Shown here in pieces: positions 27,244 through 34,681 of a DNA stretch of 64,000 nucleotides. Positions within the stretch are counted from its first letter, which is position 1. Each line of letters starts with the position of its first letter. Origin of the DNA: Mangrovibacter phragmitis (lineage in GTDB: Bacteria > Pseudomonadota > Gammaproteobacteria > Enterobacterales > Enterobacteriaceae); the NCBI RefSeq assembly GCF_001655675.1, contig NZ_LYRP01000033.1:364947-428946 (forward strand), read 5' to 3'. The notes below the pieces were generated by a model, which searched no databases, had not been told where the DNA came from, and was given only the letters and a program-made list of their open reading frames with translations. Both the position numbers and the translations under genes were made by a program.

Positions 27244-28248
27244 ATGGTAAAAATGCTGGATGTCGCGAAAGCCGCCGGGGTATCTAAATCTACCGTGTCC
27301 CGGGTGTTGAATGGTAAAGACATCGTCAGTGATGAAATTAAACGCCTGGTGTTTAAAGCCATTGAAGAAACTGGCTACCGGCCTAATTTGTTGGCCCAGC
27401 AACTGGCGACGCAGAAAACACGGTTAGTGGGTTTTGTGATGACCAATGCTTTATACAATGGCCCTTATTTCTCAACACTAATTTATGGTGCAGCAACCTG
27501 GAGCGAACAATACCAGCATCAGCTTATTTTTGCCGATGGTAAGCACTCAGCAGAAGATGAAACGGCGGCTATTGATTACCTGGTGCGCATGAAATGCGCT
27601 GGTATTATGGTTTACCCGCAATACCTTACTCCGGATAAACTGGATGCGATTATTGATGCCAGCCCGGTTCCGGTTATTGTCCTCAACCGCACATTACCCC
27701 GCCATCCTGAATGCGCTATCAGCGTCCTGCACTATCAATGTGCCCGAATGATGATGGCCTTTATTCTGGATATGGGGCACCGCAACATCGCCTGGATAAG
27801 CGGCAGGAATGGGTCTCCAACCAATATTATGCGTTATCAGGCGTATTTAGATGCGTTATCTGAACAGGGTCTTACTCCTGAACCTGCTCTGGCAGTGGCC
27901 GGTGACTGGAGTATGGAAAGTGGTTATGCCGCTGCACGGCAACTGATTGAGCAGGCAGTTCCCTTTAGCCTGATCCTTGCCGGTAATGATGATATGGCAT
28001 TAGGGGCCATGAAAGCGCTGCAAGAGGCGGGAATTGCGGTGCCTGGCGATATTTCTGTTGCCGGGTTTGATGATTCGCGCATTGGCGGTTTTGTTTCTCC
28101 TGCACTCACCACCATTAAAATCCCCTTGACTGACATGGTCAAACTGGCCGTTGAACGTTTGTTAGGTATCTCACCGCATACAGATAAATCTTGCGTGAGT
28201 TTACCCGGTGAACTGGTCATTCGCGATTCAGTAAAGAACCTCAATTAA
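27244..28248 (+). CDS. LacI-family repressor, AscG-like
   Basis: This 334-residue protein has an N-terminal LacI helix-turn-helix ([20 protein letters not shown], from residue 4) and a periplasmic-binding-like sugar domain ([20 protein letters not shown]). I chose the ATG at 27244 over an in-frame TTG six codons earlier because LacI-family proteins start right before the HTH and a GGGGAG Shine-Dalgarno precedes it. It resembles E. coli AscG along its length. It probably binds the twin TGAAACCGGTTGCA sites upstream of the PTS gene. Confidence 0.88.
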   Translation: MVKMLDVAKAAGVSKSTVSRVLNGKDIVSDEIKRLVFKAIEETGYRPNLLAQQLATQKTRLVGFVMTNALYNGPYFSTLIYGAATWSEQYQHQLIFADGKHSAEDETAAIDYLVRMKCAGIMVYPQYLTPDKLDAIIDASPVPVIVLNRTLPRHPECAISVLHYQCARMMMAFILDMGHRNIAWISGRNGSPTNIMRYQAYLDALSEQGLTPEPALAVAGDWSMESGYAAARQLIEQAVPFSLILAGNDDMALGAMKALQEAGIAVPGDISVAGFDDSRIGGFVSPALTTIKIPLTDMVKLAVERLLGISPHTDKSCVSLPGELVIRDSVKNLN

Positions 28249-28654
28249 CCTGTCTGGTTGTTTTCACTTTTCTGACTGCAAAACCAATTTGTCTCACACA
28301 ACAGGGAACACAAATCTGGATTTTCAGTCCGGTTATCTCGCCGAAATGTTCGGCCTGGAGCTTGCGGTTTTTACCGCAATTGAAATGGCGGAGTCTCCTG
28401 AAAGCGGTCACTCCAATGAAATTGCTTGTTATCAGGCAATAAAGCATACAAGGAAGACTGGCGCGGCGATAAGAGTGGTATCCGCCTGTGTAAAGCAGCG
28501 GCAAAGTTTAAATACGGCTCTGTGTCAGCGGTAATGTGCAGGTGCGCGCTGTGAGCCCGGATGGCAAGCGCGTACCAGCAGGGGCGTTATTGCTAAGTAA
28601 TGCTGATTCGCTTGTGGGAGATGGAAGCCCTGCCAGCGGAACAAAGCTCACTGA
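28249..28654. other. Unexplained 400-bp region, possible gene remnants
   Basis: No convincing gene is present. Overlapping frames of 81 and 87 codons exist on opposite strands at about 28241-28534, and neither has a Shine-Dalgarno. A stretch at about 28544-28670 on the plus strand reads open with a protein-like composition ([18 protein letters not shown]), but lacks a start signal. It may be debris from the exchange that replaced chiPQ. Confidence 0.4.
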
Positions 28655-28685
28655 CAAAAAAACCAGGTATTAAGCCTGGCTTTTG
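28655..28685 (-). terminator. fur intrinsic terminator
   Basis: The stem GCCAGG/CCTGG(T) with loop CTTAATA is followed on the minus strand by TTTTTTT. T runs on both sides suggest bidirectional action. Confidence 0.82.
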
Positions 28686-28722
28686 TTGATGTCACATTAC
28701 ACAGGCTTACGGGTACACCCGA

Positions 28723-29172
28723 TTATTTGGTGCCTTCGTGCGCATGTTCATCATCACGGCAATCGCCTTCAGCGCAATGACCATAGAGGTACAGACTGTG
28801 GTTTGTCAGGCGAATACCATGGCTGGTAGCAATTTCACGCTGGCGAGCTTCGATAGAATCATCGCTGAACTCAATAACTTTACCGCAGTCCAGGCAAATC
28901 AGATGGTCATGATGGTGCTGCTGCGTCAGTTCGAATACCGATTTGCCGCCTTCGAAGTTATGGCGTGTAACGATACCGGCGTCATCAAACTGATTGAGCA
29001 CACGATACACGGTAGCAAGACCAATCTCTTCTCCCATGTCAATCAGTCGCTTATATAAATCTTCCGCGCTGACATGGTGATTGTCCGGCTCCTGCAACAC
29101 TTCCAGGATTTTTAACCGGGGAAGCGTGACTTTCAGGCCTGCCTTCTTTAATGCGGTATTATTGTCAGTCAT
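28723..29172 (-). CDS. fur: Ferric uptake regulator
   Basis: This 149-residue iron-responsive repressor has a winged helix at about residues 1-80 (LATVYRVLNQFDDAGIV). The dimerisation domain has the HHHDH motif at 86-90, zinc-binding C93 and C96, and a second Cys pair at C133/C138. Its ATGA start overlaps the stop of the uof leader ORF, so translation is probably coupled. It lies downstream of fldA, as in E. coli. Confidence 0.98.
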   Translation of the reverse strand: MTDNNTALKKAGLKVTLPRLKILEVLQEPDNHHVSAEDLYKRLIDMGEEIGLATVYRVLNQFDDAGIVTRHNFEGGKSVFELTQQHHHDHLICLDCGKVIEFSDDSIEARQREIATSHGIRLTNHSLYLYGHCAEGDCRDDEHAHEGTK

Positions 29173-29249
29173 GCGGAATATGTCCTGTTGCTTGCAAAGT
29201 ACCCGTGAATGGGCATACGACGTAATACGCTAAAGTTAATGCGTCTCAT
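29169..29249 (-). CDS. uof: Leader ORF upstream of fur (Uof-like), 26 residues
   Basis: The ATG at 29247-29249 follows the same CTATAATGA context as E. coli uof, and the stop TGA overlaps the fur ATG (ATGA). In E. coli, uof is 28 codons long and its translation, which the iron-stress sRNA RyhB blocks, is coupled to fur. Here the peptide is 26 residues (begins MRRINFSVLRR) with little sequence identity, so the coupling geometry rather than the peptide seems conserved. The TATAAT at 29248-29253 is the probable fur -10, so transcription may start inside the ORF; this is a caveat. Confidence 0.5.
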   Translation of the reverse strand: MRRINFSVLRRMPIHGYFASNRTYSA

Positions 29250-29428
29250 TATAGGTTTGACACTCCCTAAAGAAAACCGCAAGTCTCCAGCAAAATTGAA
29301 AAATAATAATCTGACAGCACTGGCACATTTACCAAAAAAACATGCTGTCAACTGGATCATTGTACAGCGCTAACGTGAAAAAGTTAAAAAAATGTAGCAA
29401 TTATTTTTATCGGTTTTACCTATCAATC

Positions 29429-29449
29429 CGGCGCAATATAGTTGCGCCG
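29429..29449 (-). terminator. Hairpin after fldA
   Basis: A perfect 8-bp stem (CGGCGCAA pairing with TTGCGCCG) with a five-base loop lies 9 bases downstream of the fldA stop. No U-run follows, so it may only stabilise the fldA 3' end and allow read-through into fur. Confidence 0.55.
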
Positions 29450-29457
29450 TTGAATTA

Positions 29458-29988
29458 TCAGGCATTAATAATGCTATCGAGCTGCATTTCTTCAGAAACT
29501 TGCTTAACCCATTTTTCAACACGCTCAGCTGTCAACTCTGGCTGACGGTCTTCATCAATAGCCAGGCCGACAAAGTGGTCGTCATCCGCCAAACCCTTCG
29601 AGGCTTCAAAATGATACCCGGCAGTTGGCCAGTGGCCGACGATAACCGCACCACGCGGTTCGATAATGTCACGCATTGTGCCAAGGGCGTCACAAAAATA
29701 TTCGGCGTAATCTTCCTGATCACCGCAACCGAACAGGGCTACCAATTTACCCGTAAAATCAATTTCTTCCAGTGTAGGGAAAAAATCATCCCAGTCACAC
29801 TGTGCTTCACCGTAATACCAGGTTGGGATACCAAGCAGCAGAATATCAAAGGCTTCAATATCTTCTTTGCTGCTCTTGGCTATGTCGTGCACTTCAGCAA
29901 CATCTTTACCAAGCTGTTTTTGAATGCTTTTTGCAATGTTTTCAGTGTTGCCGGTGTCGCTGCCGAAAAAAATGCCTACGATCGCCAT
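29458..29988 (-). CDS. fldA: Flavodoxin 1
   Basis: This 176-residue FMN electron carrier is used by radical-SAM enzymes, biotin and IspG/IspH reactions. The phosphate-binding loop SDTGNT is at residues 10-15, and FMN-stacking aromatics lie in IPTWYYGE and [10 protein letters not shown]. The open frame runs 38 codons further upstream, but the ATG at 29986-29988 gives the canonical [13 protein letters not shown] start and the E. coli length, with a GAGG Shine-Dalgarno. Confidence 0.98.
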   Translation of the reverse strand: MAIVGIFFGSDTGNTENIAKSIQKQLGKDVAEVHDIAKSSKEDIEAFDILLLGIPTWYYGEAQCDWDDFFPTLEEIDFTGKLVALFGCGDQEDYAEYFCDALGTMRDIIEPRGAVIVGHWPTAGYHFEASKGLADDDHFVGLAIDEDRQPELTAERVEKWVKQVSEEMQLDSIINA

Positions 29989-30145
29989 GAGTTTAATAAC
30001 CTCTTGAAACTTAATGTTATGGTGGCGTGAGTTTGTCCACAGATAAGGCAATGATAGCAGAACAGCTTCCCATGCGGAAACAGCTATCACTACCGGGTGC
30101 ACACGCTGCTACATGAAAAGGAAAAACTGGCCGGGAATGCGTGGA

Positions 30146-30436
30146 TTATATATGACCGGGTTTTGTGTTATCTAACTGAGCCATCAACATCTCTTCAATA
30201 AGTTCGCTTCGGCTCATGTTACGCACCTGCGCCAGCTCATTCAGCGCATCTACCGCATCGGCATTCAATTTTAATTCCACACGCTTAAGCCCACGAACCT
30301 TATCGCGTTTAAGCTGGTTGCGTTTATTAATACGCAATTGTTCGTGACGTGACAGTGGATTTGTTTTCGGGCGACCCGGACGGCGTTCATCCGCGAACAG
30401 ATCTAATGTCGTACGGTCCGTTTGTTCTTTTGCCAT
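30146..30436 (-). CDS. ybfE: LexA-regulated protein family YbfE, ribbon-helix-helix type
   Basis: This is a 96-residue basic protein. The C-terminal half (VELKLNADAVDALNELAQVR then NMSRSELIEEML) looks like a ribbon-helix-helix DNA-binding fold. The start at ATG 30434-30436 (MAKEQTDRTTL) matches E. coli YbfE. In E. coli the gene is in the SOS regulon, but I see no clear LexA box (CTG-N10-CAG) upstream here. Its biochemical role is unknown. Confidence 0.9.
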   Translation of the reverse strand: MAKEQTDRTTLDLFADERRPGRPKTNPLSRHEQLRINKRNQLKRDKVRGLKRVELKLNADAVDALNELAQVRNMSRSELIEEMLMAQLDNTKPGHI

Positions 30437-30567
30437 GATTAGAATAGTGAGGAAAACAGGTGGCTTGAGCAACGTGCTCGGGCGCATTACAGCGCGCCAT
30501 GATACATCAGGCAACATGACGCGCCAACGCGAAAGCCACATTTGCCAGCCAGTCGGCGGCTTTTTAA

Positions 30568-31344
30568 TCAGTTTTGGTCTGCGGGGTTAAGAAAACGGCG
30601 AATCGCGCGGATGACTGCATCGGGTTTTTCCGCATGAACCCAATGACCGGCACCTGCAACTACCCAGGCTTTGGCACAAGGAAATTGAGCCAGCAGTGTT
30701 TCACGATACTGTTCCTGAATATAAGGTGACTGCCCGCCGCTGATAAAGAGTGCCGGGTGCGGCCATGGCGCGACGGTTTCCCAGCCGACAATATTGCTGT
30801 ATTGCGCTTTGAGTACCGGGACATTAAAACGCCACTCACCATTAACAAAGGATTTCAGCAAAAACTGAATAACACCTTCCTCATCGATAATGTTACGCAT
30901 CACGGTTGCTGCATCTTGCCGGGTAGTGACACCGGCTGCATTGACGGCGTCTATAGCGGCAAAAATAGTGTCATGGCGGCGAACATGATAATCGACCGGG
31001 GCTATATCAATAGCGACCAGTTTTTCAACCCGGTTTGGTGCTTGTTGTGTCACCGCCATTGCGGTTTTGCCGCCCATTGAATGGCCGATGAAAATCGCCC
31101 GGTCTATATGCTGTTCGTCCAGCGTATCCAGTACATCCTGAGCCATAGCAGGCCAGGTCATGGTGTCGCTGCGTGCAGACAAGCCATGGTTGCGTAAGTC
31201 TATTTGCAGTACGTCGTGGTCCTTCACAAGGTCTCTTGCCAGAACCCCCAAATTGTCCAGCGTACCGAATAATCCATGGATAAGCACAATCGGTGGATTG
31301 TTAGTCATTTGTTGAGCAGATTGCAGGCGAGCGTGTAATTTCAT
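30568..31344 (-). CDS. ybfF: Alpha/beta-hydrolase esterase YbfF
   Basis: This is a 258-residue cytoplasmic esterase with activity on acyl-CoA and short esters in E. coli. The oxyanion motif is HGLFG (23-27). The nucleophile elbow is GHSMGG with S89, and the catalytic His is near the C-terminus in GAGHWVHAEKP. It is divergent from seqA and upstream of ybfE on the same strand. Confidence 0.95.
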   Translation of the reverse strand: MKLHARLQSAQQMTNNPPIVLIHGLFGTLDNLGVLARDLVKDHDVLQIDLRNHGLSARSDTMTWPAMAQDVLDTLDEQHIDRAIFIGHSMGGKTAMAVTQQAPNRVEKLVAIDIAPVDYHVRRHDTIFAAIDAVNAAGVTTRQDAATVMRNIIDEEGVIQFLLKSFVNGEWRFNVPVLKAQYSNIVGWETVAPWPHPALFISGGQSPYIQEQYRETLLAQFPCAKAWVVAGAGHWVHAEKPDAVIRAIRRFLNPADQN

Positions 31345-31529
31345 AGAAAACTTCTTTTTTTCGCTGTCTCAGGAATAGAGTATTATGTTGGCTATTCTGC
31401 CATCCGGCTGCAAGGGTTACAGTTAATTCTGACTTTTGACACCATCCCGGGTTGATGCTATTCGCCATTGGGTTTTGACTCTATAATCCCAATGATTTGT
31501 ATTCAGAAAAGATATGTAACTGGATTAAA

Positions 31530-32081
31530 ATGAAAACGATTGAAGTTGATGACGAGCTGTATCGCTACATTGCGAGCCACACACTGCATATTGGTGAAAG
31601 CGCGTCAGACATTTTGCGGCGTATGCTGAAACTCTCTTCTGGTCAGCAACCTGTTGCGCTGTCCTCTTCTACAATTTCAACGAACAGCAGTGTTCCTGTT
31701 TCACGTATTGAAAAAGCGCCAGAAAAACCGAAAGATAAAGTACGGGCAATGCGTGAATTACTGCTGTCAGATGAATATGCGGAGCAAAAGAAAGCGGTTA
31801 ACCGCTTCATGCTGGTGCTTTCAACGCTCTACTCTCTGGATTCTTCCACATTTGCTCAGGCAACGGAGTCTTTACATGGGCGCACCCGGGTGTATTTTGC
31901 GGTTAATGAGCAAACCTTATTGAAGAATGGTAATCAGACTAAACCTAAGCAAGTTCCCGATACCCCTTATTGGGTTATCACGAATACCAATACGGGCCGC
32001 AAACGTAGCATGGTCGAGCATATTATGCAGTCGATGCAGTTCCCGGCAGAATTGATTGAAAAGGTTTGCGGCACTATTTAA
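31530..32081 (+). CDS. seqA: Negative modulator of replication initiation SeqA
   Basis: This 183-residue protein sequesters hemimethylated GATC sites at oriC and dnaA and organises nascent DNA. The N-terminal oligomerisation domain (MKTIEVDDELYRYI, about 1-35), a flexible linker (about 45-70) and the C-terminal DNA-binding domain (NTGRKRSMVEHIM region) are all present. I chose the ATG at 31530 over an upstream in-frame ATG at 31497 because it matches E. coli SeqA. pgm follows after 24 bp. Confidence 0.97.
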   Translation: MKTIEVDDELYRYIASHTLHIGESASDILRRMLKLSSGQQPVALSSSTISTNSSVPVSRIEKAPEKPKDKVRAMRELLLSDEYAEQKKAVNRFMLVLSTLYSLDSSTFAQATESLHGRTRVYFAVNEQTLLKNGNQTKPKQVPDTPYWVITNTNTGRKRSMVEHIMQSMQFPAELIEKVCGTI

Positions 32082-32105
32082 CGCTTGTGACAAAAAGGAC
32101 CAGCA

Positions 32106-33749
32106 ATGGCTAACCATCCTCGAGCAGGGCAACCTGCGCAGCAGAGTGATTTGATTAATGTCGCTCAACTGACCGCTCAGTATTATGTACTGAAACCTGT
32201 GTCAGGTAATCCAGAGCACGCGGTGAAGTTTGGTACGTCAGGCCACCGGGGTAGTGCCGGTCGCCATAGTTTCAATGAAAGCCATATTCTTGCCATCGCC
32301 CAGGCGATTGCAGAAAACCGTGCCCAGAACGGTATTACCGGGCCGTGTTATGTCGGTAAAGATACGCATGCGCTTTCTGAACCAGCATTTATTTCTGTTC
32401 TGGAAGTGCTGGCCGCCAACGGTGTGGATGTCATTGTTCAGCAGGATAACGGTTTCACTCCGACGCCTGCTGTTTCCAACGCGATTCTGGTTCATAACAA
32501 GCAAGGTGGCCCGCTGGCTGATGGTATTGTGATTACGCCATCGCATAACCCACCAGAAGATGGTGGTATCAAATATAACCCACCTAATGGTGGCCCGGCA
32601 GACACCGGTGTAACAAAACTCATTGAAGAACGTGCCAATGCGTTATTAGCAACAGGCCTTGCGGGTATTAAGCGCGTGGCTCTGGATGAAGCGCTGGCAA
32701 GTGGGCATGTCCAGGAAGTTGATCTTGTTCAGGCGTACATTGAAGGCCTGGCCGATATCATTGATATGGCCGCTATTCAAAAAGCAGGCCTGAAACTGGG
32801 AGTGGATCCACTGGGTGGTTCCGGCATTGAATACTGGAAACGTATTGCTGAGCATTACAAACTGAATCTGACTCTGGTTAATGATCAGGTTGATCAAACG
32901 TTCCGCTTTATGCACCTGGATAAAGACGGCGTGATCCGCATGGACTGCTCTTCTGAATGCGCCATGGCCGGTCTGCTGGCACTGCGTGATAAATTTGATC
33001 TGGCATTTGCGAATGACCCGGATTATGACCGTCACGGTATTGTTACCCCAGTTGGGTTGATGAATCCAAACCATTACCTTGCTGTCGCCATTAATTATTT
33101 ATTCCAGCATCGTCCGCAATGGGGTAGTGATGTCGCTGTGGGTAAAACCCTGGTTTCTTCAGCCATGATTGACCGGGTTGTGGATGCCCTTGGCCGTAAG
33201 TTGGTGGAAGTGCCGGTTGGGTTTAAATGGTTTGTTGACGGTTTGTTTGATGGCAGTTTTGGTTTTGGTGGGGAAGAGAGCGCCGGAGCGTCGTTCCTGC
33301 GTTTCGATGGTACGCCATGGTCAACTGATAAAGACGGAATCATCATGTGCCTGCTGGCTGCGGAAATTACAGCAGTGACGGGGAAAAACCCGCAACAACA
33401 TTATGATGAGCTGGCTGCGCGTTTTGGTGCGCCAAGCTATAACCGCCTGCAGGCGTCTGCCACTTCTGCGCAAAAAGCTGCGTTATCCCGTTTGTCACCG
33501 GAAATGGTTAGTGCCAGTACACTTGCCGGGGATGAAATCACTGCCCGTGTGACGACAGCGCCTGGCAATGGTGCTGCAATTGGTGGCCTGAAAGTCATGA
33601 CTAAAAACGGCTGGTTTGCCGCGCGTCCGTCAGGTACGGAAGACGCTTATAAAATTTACTGTGAAAGTTTCCTGGGTGCGGAGCACCGTAAACAGATAGA
33701 AACAGAAGCGGTGGAAATTGTGAGTGCGGTACTGAGCAGTGCTAAATAA
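32106..33749 (+). CDS. pgm: Phosphoglucomutase
   Basis: This is a 547-residue alpha-D-phosphohexomutase interconverting glucose-1-P and glucose-6-P. The phosphoserine loop TPSHNP has S146. The Mg loop DPDYDRHG is at about 304-311, the sugar-binding loop GGEESAGAS is in domain 3, and the phosphate-binding loop [10 protein letters not shown] is in domain 4. It is cotranscribed with seqA, as in E. coli. Confidence 0.97.
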   Translation: MANHPRAGQPAQQSDLINVAQLTAQYYVLKPVSGNPEHAVKFGTSGHRGSAGRHSFNESHILAIAQAIAENRAQNGITGPCYVGKDTHALSEPAFISVLEVLAANGVDVIVQQDNGFTPTPAVSNAILVHNKQGGPLADGIVITPSHNPPEDGGIKYNPPNGGPADTGVTKLIEERANALLATGLAGIKRVALDEALASGHVQEVDLVQAYIEGLADIIDMAAIQKAGLKLGVDPLGGSGIEYWKRIAEHYKLNLTLVNDQVDQTFRFMHLDKDGVIRMDCSSECAMAGLLALRDKFDLAFANDPDYDRHGIVTPVGLMNPNHYLAVAINYLFQHRPQWGSDVAVGKTLVSSAMIDRVVDALGRKLVEVPVGFKWFVDGLFDGSFGFGGEESAGASFLRFDGTPWSTDKDGIIMCLLAAEITAVTGKNPQQHYDELAARFGAPSYNRLQASATSAQKAALSRLSPEMVSASTLAGDEITARVTTAPGNGAAIGGLKVMTKNGWFAARPSGTEDAYKIYCESFLGAEHRKQIETEAVEIVSAVLSSAK

Positions 33750-33759
33750 TGTCAGTCAG

Positions 33760-33784
33760 AAAGAGAAACTGCCAGTTTCTCTTT
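33760..33784 (+). terminator. pgm intrinsic terminator
   Basis: An 11-bp perfect stem (AAAGAGAAACT pairing with AGTTTCTCTTT) with a GCC loop lies 10 bases after the pgm stop. The T content of the 3' arm supplies the U-run. Confidence 0.8.
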
Positions 33785-33798
33785 CCTGAATAAGTCAA

Positions 33799-33818
33799 AA
33801 AGAGCGCCAGCGGCGCTC
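33799..33818. repeat. Left duplicate of kdpE terminator hairpin
   Basis: These 20 bases (AAAGAGCGCCAGCGGCGCTC) recur at 33959-33978 with one mismatch (C/T in the loop region). They flank repeat copy C and are read as a target-site duplication of a terminator hairpin. Confidence 0.78.
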
Positions 33819-33820
33819 AG

Positions 33821-33958
33821 ATTGATGAAAAAGAAGGAAAAAGCGTGATTTTTTCCTTCTTTTTAGTTAGCAGCCGAAAATCAATGAATTGATTTTCCTG
33901 GTTTTTATTGGGTAGCACCCTCTTGTTCTGTGCGGACATGAGGTTTGTCATCAGACTT
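33821..33958 (+). repeat. 138-bp dispersed palindromic repeat, copy C
   Basis: This third copy has the same 138-bp length and ends as copies A and B (ATTGATGAAAAAGAAGG to GTCATCAGACTT). It lies between the convergent pgm and kdpE genes. The A-rich/T-rich hairpin and the AAAATCAAT/ATTGATTTT hairpin are conserved; small indels compensate so the length is unchanged. The 20-bp terminator hairpin is present on both sides. Confidence 0.87.
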
Positions 33959-33981
33959 AAAGAGCGCCAGTGGCGCTCTTT
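33959..33981 (-). terminator. kdpE terminator hairpin (right duplicate)
   Basis: The stem AAAGAGCGCCA/TGGCGCTCTTT forms the core. It is extended by the adjoining CATCAGACTT and AAGTCTGATG arms into a palindrome of about 22 bp per arm. One of those extension arms is the end of repeat copy C, so the element has lengthened the hairpin. Confidence 0.75.
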
Positions 33982-34000
33982 AAGTCTGATGCAAGCTGCG

Positions 34001-34681
34001 TTAATTCAGCATAAAACGGTAACCAATACCGGTTTCAGTTAACAGATGGCGCGGGCGTGCGGGGTCAGTCTCCAGTTTCTGGCGCAGATGCCCCATATAA
34101 ATGCGCAGGTAGTGGCTGTGCTCGACAGCGTTTGGCCCCCACACCTGGTTGAGTAACTGGCGTTGAGTCAGCACTTTGCCATGATGGCGCAGCAGTACAG
34201 CCAGCAAACGAAATTCAATGGGTGTCAGGTGAATATCGGCTTCATTACGGCAAATACGCCGGGCTGCGAGATCAACCTGAATGTCACCAAAGGTGTACAG
34301 GCTGTTCTCCTCCTCATTGCCAGAAGTGCGGCGCAGGGCCACACGCAAACGAGCCTGGAGTTCCCCAATGCCAAAGGGCTTACTCAGGTAGTCATCTGCT
34401 CCGGCATCCAGTGCGGCGATTTTATCCTGCTCATCACTGCGAGCCGAAAGCACAATAATGGGAATCTGGCTCCACTGGCGTACATCGCGAATAAAATCCA
34501 GCCCGTCGCCATCAGGCAGACCCAGATCGAGAATAACCAGGTCAGGCTTTCGTGTCGCTGTTTCAATGAGCCCGCGCTGTAATGTGTCTGCTTCAAAAAT
34601 GCGTACATTTTCATCTTCCAGCGCATTGCGTAGAAAACGACGAATTGCCTGTTCATCTTCGACAACAACAATAGTAGTCAC
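34001..34681 (-). CDS. kdpE: Response regulator KdpE
   Basis: This 226-residue OmpR/PhoB-type regulator activates kdpFABC under potassium limitation. The receiver domain has phosphoacceptor D52 (LVILDLGLPDG), acidic E8/D9 and K102-type Lys in LSKPFG. The C-terminal winged helix is at about 130-224. Its start overlaps the kdpD stop by 4 bp. Confidence 0.97.
   Translation of the reverse strand: MTTIVVVEDEQAIRRFLRNALEDENVRIFEADTLQRGLIETATRKPDLVILDLGLPDGDGLDFIRDVRQWSQIPIIVLSARSDEQDKIAALDAGADDYLSKPFGIGELQARLRVALRRTSGNEEENSLYTFGDIQVDLAARRICRNEADIHLTPIEFRLLAVLLRHHGKVLTQRQLLNQVWGPNAVEHSHYLRIYMGHLRQKLETDPARPRHLLTETGIGYRFMLN

Noticed and set aside
28241..28534. Overlapping 87-codon (minus) and 81-codon (plus) frames after the LacI repressor
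   Set aside because: They contradict each other, lack Shine-Dalgarno sequences and match no family I know. I kept the region only as unexplained DNA.
30437..30560. Possible LexA box upstream of ybfE
   Set aside because: E. coli ybfE is SOS-regulated, but no CTG-N10-CAG palindrome with an AT-rich centre is visible here.
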